Origin: MVRV01 sp964646755
Lineage (GTDB): Bacteria > Desulfobacterota > Syntrophia > Syntrophales > Smithellaceae
Assembly: GCA_964646755.1 (NCBI GenBank)
Contig: CAZYIE010000012.1
Coordinates: 1-64,000 of the forward strand
Reading direction: 5' to 3'
Length of the DNA: 64,000 bases
Made by a program: the position numbers and the translations under genes
The notes under the pieces: generated by a model
Told to the model about the DNA's origin: nothing
The model's input: the letters and a program-made list of their open reading frames with translations, nothing else
Database searches by the model: none
In this document: piece after piece, positions 17,276-25,307 of the stretch
How the letters are laid out: the number at the start of each line of letters is the position of its first letter
Position numbering within the stretch: position 1 is the first letter of the stretch

Positions 17276-17974
17276 GTGAAGCGATCATCTATTCTCGCGT
17301 TGTTTTTCTTTTTATTTTTGCCTGCCTGTGTTGCGGCCAAAAACTCATCGCCCGAAGAAATGTTTAAGAAAAGTTTCCCTGATAGAAGTTTTGAAAGTAT
17401 CACCGCGACTTCAATAAAGGGAATTTATGAAGTATATACAGGTAAACAACTTTATTATTATGCCCCGGAAGCAGATGTTTTAATTTACGGCAATATAATT
17501 ACCAAAGAAGGAATAAGCCTTTCGCGCGAAAGTTATTTAAAGAAGATGACTTCCAAGATGGCGAAGCTGCCTCTGGATAGTGCATTAAAAATTGGCGAAG
17601 GGAAAAACGTCATTGTAGAATTTCTTGATCCAGACTGTTTTTACTGCCGCGAATCCTATAAATTCTTGTCTCCACGGAAAGATGTAACCGTTTATTTATT
17701 CTTTTATCCCTTGTCTCAACTTTCGGAAAAAAAGATTCAGCATATTTTATGCTCGTCTGATCGAATAAAAACATATGAAGAAGTAATGAAGGGAAAATTC
17801 GATAATAATGAGCAATTGGATGTCTGTAAGGACGCCAAAGCAGAAGAGATTATTAAAACACATAAAAAACTGGCCGCTCAAATAGGTATCTCATCAACAC
17901 CGTTCTTTTATATAAAAGGGCAGGCTATTGGTGGTTTCGAGGCCCCTGTATTTGAACAACTATTAAAAGATTAG
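17276..17974 (+). CDS. DsbC/DsbG-like periplasmic disulfide isomerase or reductase
   Basis: 232 residues starting at GTG 17276 with AAAAGGAG upstream. A signal peptide ends near VAAK. Residues 25-75 resemble the small DsbC dimerisation domain. The thioredoxin domain has the active-site CFYC (Cys121, Cys124) in VEFLDPDCFYCRE and a cis-proline in SSTPFFYIKG. It would isomerise or reduce disulfides in the periplasm, and its electrons could come from the divergent CcdA. It ends 10 bp before the cytochrome c gene. Confidence 0.88.
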   Translation: MKRSSILALFFFLFLPACVAAKNSSPEEMFKKSFPDRSFESITATSIKGIYEVYTGKQLYYYAPEADVLIYGNIITKEGISLSRESYLKKMTSKMAKLPLDSALKIGEGKNVIVEFLDPDCFYCRESYKFLSPRKDVTVYLFFYPLSQLSEKKIQHILCSSDRIKTYEEVMKGKFDNNEQLDVCKDAKAEEIIKTHKKLAAQIGISSTPFFYIKGQAIGGFEAPVFEQLLKD

Positions 17975-17984
17975 GGAGGTGGGT

Positions 17985-18245
17985 ATGAAAAATTTTATCG
18001 TGGTTTTGGTTAGTTGTACTTTTTTGTTTCTGCTGCTGATATCTCCTGCTGCGGCGCAGCCGGAGGTTAAAGCTCTGGTCGAAAAAGAATGTTCTAAATG
18101 CCATGGGATCGCCAAGGTAAACAAGGCCAGTAAAGATGCTGCCGCCTGGGAAAAAACAGTGGACCGGATGATTAAAAAGGGCGCCAATATTAAACCTGAA
18201 GAAAAGGATGCGGTCATTAAATATCTCAGCACATTGAATAAATAA
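17985..18245 (+). CDS. small mono-heme cytochrome c
   Basis: 86 residues from the ATG at 17985, set by the GGGAGG just upstream. A signal peptide ends at about PAAAQ, followed by one heme c motif CSKCH (residues 36-40) and a probable distal Met in DRMIKKGANI. It is exported and matured in the periplasm. The size and the C-terminal KPEEKDAVIKYLSTL fit short class I cytochromes. Pairing with the thiol-redox genes suggests a role in, or dependence on, cytochrome maturation. Confidence 0.88.
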   Translation: MKNFIVVLVSCTFLFLLLISPAAAQPEVKALVEKECSKCHGIAKVNKASKDAAAWEKTVDRMIKKGANIKPEEKDAVIKYLSTLNK

Positions 18246-18388
18246 CAGAGGCTGGGCGTCTGAAGACTGAAGTTTATAGTTTTTTTGTTCGGTTGCGCCG
18301 TTTAAGTGGTGATTCTTGAAGAGATGGGGTATTGAAATATAATAATCTCAGCGATATTTAAACCAGCCAAAGCTGAGCAAGGAAATTA

Positions 18389-18640
18389 ATGACTTGGGAG
18401 AATACTAATATTTCAAGAACTGACTCTAGACCATACGGAGTCGGCTCTATGGATGATACCATACGGTCGGGATCGAAAGTGGACACTATTAACCAGCGTA
18501 ATGCATATATGGAAAAAGCCGATCCCATAGTCGTTTATAACTGTTTCTGCCGTCATGAGGTGAAACTTCTGGACGAAGAAGACTACCGTATGTCGATGGA
18601 AGTCTGCATGAGCCGGTTACACCTGTTTCTGCCTACATGA
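18389..18640 (+). pseudogene. fragment resembling a [4Fe-4S] ferredoxin-type protein
   Basis: An 83-codon frame whose centre reads NCFCRHEVKLL and, later, MEVCMS. In full-length iron-sulfur proteins of anaerobes such a CxCR...C segment precedes 4Fe-4S motifs. Here nothing beyond the fragment is recognisable and the start has no clear ribosome site. I read it as a remnant; the remaining bases to 18787 hold nothing I can identify. Confidence 0.4.
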
Positions 18641-18787
18641 AGAATGCAAAAGCAGGCAACAAAAGGGGGCACCCATCAGGATGAAGATCATGCCGTATAA
18701 GCGCTGTAATAAAAGTATCACGGCGAGCAGTGGCTCCTTTTGTTGAGGACAACTTCATTGGACTTTTGGTCTCACGACTGAAGGTGA

Positions 18788-20014
18788 TCAAGGATTATCT
18801 GCTGGCAAGGCAGAATCTGAAACTTCTGTCTGAGCAAGTTTTCGCCATACGGGAAGCCGATCGAGCAGGTTCATTGATTTTAGATAATTTAAATCGAGCG
18901 GACTTGACACAATGCCTTCTTTAGTCTCAAAATCTGAATCCCCAAAACTGTTGGCAATATGCACGGCGGTGAGGGCGCAAAATGTTTGTTCGGATATGAA
19001 ACTCGGATTATGATGGTAAGATACAGCCTCTACGATGTGCAACGGCAATCCCCAAAGACTCATCATATAACCGCCCACCTCACTATGAGTGTGCTTGAAG
19101 ACCATTTTTTCCGCAGTTGATATTTCGCAGCGCTCCTCTCTGGCCAGGGCAATGGCCTCAGAATATTGCTTGGGGAAATTAGCCGCGAGGATGATGCGTC
19201 CTGAATCATGAAGAATTCCAGCAACAAACGCATCATTGGCTATTGTACTGTTTTTACTCTCGAGTTTACTTATTTGATTGGCCAGAGTTGCGGTGTCCAA
19301 ACTGTGCTTCCATAAATGCTCCATCGAGAACCCCTTTATCTTGAACCCATTGAATTCAGAAAAGATATGCACGGACACAAAAAGCGATGTAATAACATTC
19401 AAGCCAAGAAAGGAGACGGCGGCATTTAAGTCGGTGACGCGATAGGGCATTCCGAAAAACGCGGAGTTTACCAATTGCAGTATTTTTGCCGTCATGCCGA
19501 TGTCTTTGGAAATAATGCCCGTTATATCGTGCAGCTGGACATTGGGCTGCGGCAACTTGGCCATGATTTCATTATAAAGAATCGGTAGGCTGGGAAGCGC
19601 TGTCATACGACCGATCAGTATCTTCAATTCCGTGTCGTGCAAGATCTCCACGGAACCTATAGCCCTGCGGAGAACAGCTTGCAGTAACACCGGATCACAG
19701 GGTTTGGCAATATACTGGTGCGTTGCCCCCATGGCTTTAAAAATAAGTTCATTATCGGAGTGGCCGGAGAGAATAAGGCGAACTGTGAGCGGGTATCGTT
19801 TCATTACTTCGTAGAGCAATTCCGCCCCGTTCATAACAGGCATCCGCATATCCGCCACCACGATGTCGAAAGGTGACTGGGTCATTGCGTCGAGAGCCTT
19901 TGCGCCGCTGTCCACAAAGACCATCTCCCACTCATCCCGGCATGAGCGCAGCATACGCTTTAACCCCTGCAGAACCATTTCTTCATCATCAACGAAAAGA
20001 ATGCTTTTTTTCAT
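18788..20014 (-). CDS. response regulator with HDOD output domain
   Basis: 408 residues. Residues 1-125 form a receiver: VDDEE acidic pocket, phosphoacceptor Asp in VVADMRMPVMNG, and a KPCD lysine. Residues about 145-350 are an HDOD domain: LPSLPILYNEIMAKL, LVNSAFFG, AGILHDSGRIIL and SYHHNP. HDOD proteins take part in signalling and regulate motility or chemotaxis in several proteobacteria, usually without phosphodiesterase activity. It diverges from the receiver protein at 20127, which probably belongs to the same pathway. Confidence 0.92.
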   Translation of the reverse strand: MKKSILFVDDEEMVLQGLKRMLRSCRDEWEMVFVDSGAKALDAMTQSPFDIVVADMRMPVMNGAELLYEVMKRYPLTVRLILSGHSDNELIFKAMGATHQYIAKPCDPVLLQAVLRRAIGSVEILHDTELKILIGRMTALPSLPILYNEIMAKLPQPNVQLHDITGIISKDIGMTAKILQLVNSAFFGMPYRVTDLNAAVSFLGLNVITSLFVSVHIFSEFNGFKIKGFSMEHLWKHSLDTATLANQISKLESKNSTIANDAFVAGILHDSGRIILAANFPKQYSEAIALAREERCEISTAEKMVFKHTHSEVGGYMMSLWGLPLHIVEAVSYHHNPSFISEQTFCALTAVHIANSFGDSDFETKEGIVSSPLDLNYLKSMNLLDRLPVWRKLAQTEVSDSALPADNP

Positions 20015-20126
20015 ATGCCGCCTCCCGGGTCGATAATTACTGGTTACCTAGAGCATAAATAGCAACAAATTTCAATTCCATTAAAAAACAATACTTTGCT
20101 TTTGCGCGGAATGTGCGATACCATTA

Positions 20127-21329
20127 ATGCAACAGCAAAGGACTTATTCAAGCATAGACAATCTTACTGGAAAGGAATGTTCCTTGGAAAAGATTCTTTT
20201 GGTTGATGATGAGCAGAGCATCCTGGACGGGTTTCACCGTCAGCTTCGCAAAAAATACAATATAGAAACTGCCGCCAGCGGTCATGATGGTCTGAAAAAA
20301 ATAGACGAGAGCGGACCATTTGCCGTTATCATATCAGACATGCGTATGCCGGTTATGGATGGCATTACATTTCTCATGGAAGTGCGTCAGGGGGCGCCGG
20401 AGAGTGTCTGCATGATGCTGACCGGCAATTCAGATCAGCAAACAGCCATAGACGCCATCAATCGCGGGTCGATTTTTCGCTTTCTTACCAAACCTTGTTC
20501 ACCGGAAAATTTATCAGGGGCCATTGACGCAGGGCTTAAACAATATCGCCTTATTACGGCGGAAAAAGAACTTCTGGAAAAAACTCTCAAAGGCAGCATT
20601 AATATACTTACAGATATTCTTTCGCTGGCCTACCCCATAGCCTTCAGTCAGTCTATGCGTCTTAAGAAATACGCAGCCCAGATTGCTTCCAAAATGAAGC
20701 TTTATCAGGCCTGGCAGTACGAGCTATCAGCTATGCTTTCTTCAGTTGGATTCATTAATATTCCAACGGAATGCATTGAAAAGTATTTGGCGGGAGCGGA
20801 TCTGTCTAGGGAGGAGGCAGAGATGATTCAATCTATTCCCCAGACAACCGGCATGCTTCTTGCCAATATTCCGCGGCTCTCCACGGTGGCTTCCATGATA
20901 ACCCAACAGTCCATGACTTATACAGTGCCTCTGAATTTTGCCACTCATGATCCCAATGAAATGGTTCGTATCGGGGCAAAACTCTTAAAGATGATCACCG
21001 ATTTTGATCTCTATCTGTTTCGGCATTACGAGCCGGAAGATGCCATCAATCTGATGAGCAAAGACAGCACAGTGTATGACAGCACTCTACTGGATATGCT
21101 GACAACGATCGATCTGCCGCGGCAAAAAAGCAGTGTCCTTTATGTCAAATTCAACGAACTGCATAAGGGAATGATTGTGGATGAGGATATTTTTAACAAA
21201 CAGGGGATTCTGGTTATTCCCAGGGGGTATGAAGTCAACGATGCAACTGTAGAACGGTTGAAAAATTTTCTGCTCAAACAAGACAGCACGGAAACCATTC
21301 GCGTCCTGATGTCTGTATATAAAGAATAA
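20127..21329 (+). CDS. response regulator with degenerate HD-type output domain
   Basis: 400 residues. The receiver is complete (LLVDDEQ, phosphoacceptor Asp in IISDMRMPVMDG, KPCSPENL). The remainder is laid out like RpfG-type regulators, but the histidine-aspartate pair expected in the HD motif is absent: the matching place reads YELSAMLSSVGFI. A small C-terminal domain (GMIVDEDIF...GILVIPRGYEV) resembles the tail found after such domains. Catalysis is therefore unlikely and a binding role is more probable. The ATG at 20127 lacks a ribosome site; a TTG at 20184 after AAAGGAATG is a plausible alternative start, trimming 19 residues. Confidence 0.85.
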   Translation: MQQQRTYSSIDNLTGKECSLEKILLVDDEQSILDGFHRQLRKKYNIETAASGHDGLKKIDESGPFAVIISDMRMPVMDGITFLMEVRQGAPESVCMMLTGNSDQQTAIDAINRGSIFRFLTKPCSPENLSGAIDAGLKQYRLITAEKELLEKTLKGSINILTDILSLAYPIAFSQSMRLKKYAAQIASKMKLYQAWQYELSAMLSSVGFINIPTECIEKYLAGADLSREEAEMIQSIPQTTGMLLANIPRLSTVASMITQQSMTYTVPLNFATHDPNEMVRIGAKLLKMITDFDLYLFRHYEPEDAINLMSKDSTVYDSTLLDMLTTIDLPRQKSSVLYVKFNELHKGMIVDEDIFNKQGILVIPRGYEVNDATVERLKNFLLKQDSTETIRVLMSVYKE

Positions 21330-21581
21330 AAACCCGGGCTACAATGGTCAATGATATAAATTGTAGGCCGCATGACCCCATGCGGCGAAAAAGAAAAGAG
21401 CTGAATAGCCAATGTTCAACAAGGAATACCCAATGATGAAGGGGAACATAGGCTAAAGGCTAAAGGCTGAGGGATGAAGGGAAGGAATGTCCCCCGCTGG
21501 CTGGGGTTTGGGGGTGCAAGAGTTCGAAGCTCAAAGATCAAAGCAGTCAGTTATTTTTCCACCTTCGTCACTGCGTGACAC

Positions 21582-21729
21582 CTCCGCCAGGAGACTGTGT
21601 CGCAATTCATTTTTGTGTCATTTCGAAGCGAAGCGAGAAATATTGTCTTCAATAAATTCAATGTTTTAAGATTCCTCACATACGTTCGGAATGGCATTTC
21701 TTCTAATTGCGACACAGTCTCCAGCGGAG
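21582..21729. repeat. intergenic inverted-repeat element (MITE-like)
   Basis: Arms of 18 bp (GGAGACTGTGTCGCAATT at 21590-21607 and its exact complement at 21705-21722) extend with one mismatch and one extra base to CTCCGC/GCGGAG at the outer ends. The inside carries a CATTTCGAAGCGAAGCGAGAAAT stretch in two overlapping parts, similar in style to dispersed intergenic repeats. No transposase is present. The flanks 21330-21580 hold no gene I can support. Confidence 0.6.
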
Positions 21730-21778
21730 GATAATTAATTCTTGGATATTGACTATTCATCATATTGTAAAAGGGCAA

Positions 21779-22037
21779 TATCGAAATATTGACAAGGCAG
21801 GACGGGAATGAAGTAGAGATATGTATTCGCGATACGGGGATGGAAATTCCGCCGGAAGTTCAATCAAGGATTTTTGATCCGTTTTTCACAACCAAGGAAG
21901 TAGGAAAAGGGACGGGACAGGGTTTGACCATAGCGCAGAATATCGTTGTTCGTAAACATGGTGGTAAAATTTATTTTGAAACAAAGCCCGGCGAAGGGAC
22001 GACTTTTTACATCCGCCTGCCTCTGAAAGCAGGGTAG
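21779..22037 (+). pseudogene. 3' fragment of a histidine kinase (HATPase C-terminus)
   Basis: 82 or so codons that match the last part of the two complete kinases downstream (24950-25200 and 27826-28070): TRQDGNEVEICIRDTG, FDPFFTTKEVGKGTGQGL, GGKIYFETKPGEG. The start of homology is abrupt and follows the inverted-repeat element by about 50 bp. The G1-box glycine is altered (DTGMEIPP where the others have GxGIP). With no H-box or N-terminal half it cannot work as a kinase. It is best explained as the leftover of a recombination between repeated kinase genes. Confidence 0.85.
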
Positions 22038-22084
22038 GACTAGTCGTTGTAAAATAACATAAGTGAAAAAATGAGGAGAAACTT

Positions 22085-22984
22085 ATGAAAACGAAATGGG
22101 AAAAAGTTTGGAGTGGAATCGCATACTGTGCCAGCATCTTTATAACAATTCTAATCATAAGTGCTGGCACAGTTTACGCCGATCTGGACGGTGTTAAGCA
22201 ACGCGGAGTTTTACGTCATCTGGGCCTGCCTTATGCCGGTTTTATTACCGGGTCAGGGGATGGCATGGATGTTGAGCTGATGCAGCGTTTTGCCAATCAT
22301 TTAGGTGTCCGCTATGAATTTGTGAACACGAACTGGAGTGATATTTTCAGCGATCTTACCGGGAACAGGCTCAAAGTAAAGGGCAATGATATTGAAATTA
22401 TCTCTTCTGTGCCCATCAAAGGTGATGTGGCGGCAAACGGACTCACTATTCTGCCCTGGCGGGAAAAAGCCGTCAATTTTTCTTTGCCGACATTTCCCAC
22501 TCAAGTATGGCTGATTGCAAGGCATAACTCTCCCATTAAACCAATCAAGCCTTCGGGAAACCTCGATAAGGATATAGCTGCGGTAAAAAAAGTAATGAAG
22601 GGGAGGTCTCTGCTGGGTAAAGTTGGAACATGCCTTGATCCCTCTTTATACAATCTTCAGGAGGTCACAGACAAAATTAAACTTTTCCCCGGTTCTCTCA
22701 ATGATATAGCCCCGGCGCTTATCAAAGGAGAAACGGAACTGACACTTCTCGATGTGCCTGACGCTTTGGTGGCACTGCAAAAATGGCCCGGCAAAATAAA
22801 AATAATCGGGCCGGTCAGTGAAGTTCAGGACATGGCAGTTGCTTTCTCCAAAGATGCTCCGGAACTTTTGGCTGAGTTCAACCGTTTTCTCGACAAAGCC
22901 AAAAAGGATGGATCATTTGCCCAACTGGCTAAAAAATATTATCCTTTTGTTTCCAATTATTATCCAAAATTCTTTGCTAGGTAG
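22085..22984 (+). CDS. extracellular solute-binding protein (SBP_bac_3-like), sensor partner
   Basis: 299 residues. A signal peptide ends near GTVYADL. The body resembles family 3 periplasmic binding proteins: LDGVKQRGVLRHLGLPYAGF at the start, DGMDVELMQRFANHLGVRYEFV, and a C-terminal LAEFNRFLDKAKKDGSFAQLAKKYY. There are no transporter permease or ATPase genes nearby. Instead a histidine kinase starts 8 bp after its stop. It therefore probably delivers a ligand signal to that kinase and not to a transporter. GAGGAG precedes the ATG. The ligand is unknown. Confidence 0.85.
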   Translation: MKTKWEKVWSGIAYCASIFITILIISAGTVYADLDGVKQRGVLRHLGLPYAGFITGSGDGMDVELMQRFANHLGVRYEFVNTNWSDIFSDLTGNRLKVKGNDIEIISSVPIKGDVAANGLTILPWREKAVNFSLPTFPTQVWLIARHNSPIKPIKPSGNLDKDIAAVKKVMKGRSLLGKVGTCLDPSLYNLQEVTDKIKLFPGSLNDIAPALIKGETELTLLDVPDALVALQKWPGKIKIIGPVSEVQDMAVAFSKDAPELLAEFNRFLDKAKKDGSFAQLAKKYYPFVSNYYPKFFAR

Positions 22985-22992
22985 GATGCACC

Positions 22993-25206
22993 GTGACTCT
23001 TCAGGGGAAACATATAAATTTTACCAGAGGACGGCGGTATGCAGGTAATTTAATGCTTCTTGCCGTCAATGTGGCGGTGGTTCTGTATTTCTGCATCCTG
23101 CTTGTTCTCTATTATCAATCCAGTGAAGAATTACGAGAAAACTCTCTGGAACAGTTCAGGTATGAAACTGAAAAAAGAGTGGCTTCAATAGGATTTTTTT
23201 TCGCTGAACAAAAAGATGATTTGATGAACCTTGTCACTTCCCGGGAGGTAGATGTTTTCTTCGAAAACAGGAGTCTGGGAATGAGCATGGAATACGGGCT
23301 GGAACTTAGCCTGCCACCCATCGCCAAAAGGTTTGACGAGTTAATCCAAAAGAAAATATTTGAAAAAAATGCCATATATCAACGCCTGGTTTTAATAGAT
23401 AAAGAGGGATCCTGTCTGGTGGATACGAATCTAAAGGAGCCGTTGAAAAAAAACTGGAAGCCTTATCTTGAGCCTCGTTACCGCAATGAACCGACGATTC
23501 TTTTAATAGATGGTGAGGTTGTTCTATCGGTGGCCTATTTTTTCAAAGGGCGGCATGAGGCGCAATTAGTGGCATGGGTCAATCGGGAGGTTATCACTCG
23601 GCGTTTGCTCGGGGAAATGTACTCTGAAAAAGACAGGACTTGGCTGGTTTTTAAGGATACCAGTCCGCCCAGGATGCTAATCACCGCTAAGGACTTTTCA
23701 CCGGTTTATTTGACGGCGCTTAACTCAGGGGGAATTTTGCCGCAATCGGGGAAACCAACATTGTTTACCTCAGCAACAAAAGAAGGAACCATGCAGGATT
23801 GGATATATATTTCTCTTGCTGTGCCCGGAACGGCTTTGGAATTGATACGGGAAGTACAACGTAAACAGGTTCTGGGTAGGATTTCACCGTCTGTGCAGCT
23901 GACTGTCATGATCTCTGTGGCTTTACTGATCCTCGTTGTCGGCGCTATCAATGTCTTTCTCAATATAAAAACCCAAAAGTTGAGAAAGAACCTTGAGGAA
24001 GCTCTGCATAGGGAAGTTGACGTGTATAAAACACTGGCGGAGAAATCATTCACCGGAGTTTTTGTCATTCAAGACGGACTGTTTGTTTACGTAACAAAAA
24101 ACGCTGCAAATTACTATGGTTATGACGTTGAAATGCTCATAGGAACAAAGCCGCAAAATATCATTCTCCCGGAAGATGAGGCCGAAATCCGTTCGATGGC
24201 AATCGAGATGATTAAGGGGAAACGCACTGCCCCTTATGAATACCGTATTGTTACCAAAGATGACAAGGTTCGCTGGATTATGGAAACTGTTTCATTAATC
24301 AGTTTCAACGGTCGCCCGGCTGTTCTGGGGAACTGTATCGACATAACCGAAAGGCGTCAGCGCGAAGTTCTGGATCTCCATTCTCAAAAGCTGGAGTCGG
24401 TAGGTCAGCTGGCGGCGGGAATCGCCCATGAGATTAACACACCCATCCAGTTTGTCGGGGACAACATCCACTTTATGAAAGGTGCTTTTCAGGATCTTTT
24501 TTCCCTTGCTTCCTTACTGGTTGCCGTTAAAAACGATGATCTGTCCAACCCGGCAGTTGCCCAAGACCTTTTGTCCCGGATCAATAACAAGGAAGAGGAA
24601 ATCGATTTGGGTTTTCTTAAGGAAGAGATACCGCAGGCGATTGAACAATCACTGGATGGCCTGCAGAGGGTTAGTCGGATTGTTCTAGCCATGCGTGAGT
24701 TCTCTCATCCCGGAGGCGAGAGCAAAACAGATCTGAATATCAACAAATCCATCGAATCAACCATCACCCTCAGCAGGAACGAATGGAAATACTCAGCAGA
24801 ACTGACCGCAACCCTGGCCCCCGACCTGCCGATAATTCAGGGTTATCCCGCCGATTTCAACCAGGTCATCCTGAACCTTATTGTTAATGCCGCTCAGGCA
24901 CTGCAAGAAAGAGTCGGGAAAGAAGGGCAGGAAAAGGAGCGTATTGAAATATCGACACGACAGGACGGCAATGAAGTAGAGATATGTATTCGTGACACGG
25001 GACCGGGAATACCACCGGAAGTACAATCAAGAGTATTCGATCCTTTTTTCACAACCAAGGCAGTTGGAAAAGGGACGGGGCAAGGTTTGACTATAGCGAG
25101 GAATATCATTGTCCACAAACATGGCGGGAAAATCTATTTTGACACAAAGCCCGGAGAGGGGACAACTTTTTACATTCGCCTTCCCCTGGAAAATGCGCCG
25201 GGATAA
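22993..25206 (+). CDS. PAS-containing sensor histidine kinase
   Basis: 737 residues from a GTG at 22993 after AGGTAGGA. Two membrane segments (about residues 18-38 and 301-325) enclose a periplasmic sensing region. A PAS domain follows (FTGVFVIQDGLFVYV ... GNCIDITERRQ), then the H-box GIAHEINTPIQ, and the HATPase with N-box LNLIVNAAQAL, G1 DTGPGIPP and G2 GKGTGQGLTIA. The downstream kinase at 25308 has almost the same cytoplasmic core but another sensor region. Signals may come through the binding protein encoded just upstream. No complete response regulator is adjacent downstream; the receivers at 18788-21329 are candidates. Confidence 0.92.
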   Translation: MTLQGKHINFTRGRRYAGNLMLLAVNVAVVLYFCILLVLYYQSSEELRENSLEQFRYETEKRVASIGFFFAEQKDDLMNLVTSREVDVFFENRSLGMSMEYGLELSLPPIAKRFDELIQKKIFEKNAIYQRLVLIDKEGSCLVDTNLKEPLKKNWKPYLEPRYRNEPTILLIDGEVVLSVAYFFKGRHEAQLVAWVNREVITRRLLGEMYSEKDRTWLVFKDTSPPRMLITAKDFSPVYLTALNSGGILPQSGKPTLFTSATKEGTMQDWIYISLAVPGTALELIREVQRKQVLGRISPSVQLTVMISVALLILVVGAINVFLNIKTQKLRKNLEEALHREVDVYKTLAEKSFTGVFVIQDGLFVYVTKNAANYYGYDVEMLIGTKPQNIILPEDEAEIRSMAIEMIKGKRTAPYEYRIVTKDDKVRWIMETVSLISFNGRPAVLGNCIDITERRQREVLDLHSQKLESVGQLAAGIAHEINTPIQFVGDNIHFMKGAFQDLFSLASLLVAVKNDDLSNPAVAQDLLSRINNKEEEIDLGFLKEEIPQAIEQSLDGLQRVSRIVLAMREFSHPGGESKTDLNINKSIESTITLSRNEWKYSAELTATLAPDLPIIQGYPADFNQVILNLIVNAAQALQERVGKEGQEKERIEISTRQDGNEVEICIRDTGPGIPPEVQSRVFDPFFTTKAVGKGTGQGLTIARNIIVHKHGGKIYFDTKPGEGTTFYIRLPLENAPG

Positions 25207-25307
25207 ACGATGGAACATGAAATCTAATTGAAAATATGGTTCATAACGTGTCTGGTCAAAAATAAATAATTTTGCAGTTCCGGGAAAATGGAGGATATAT
25301 CAAATCC

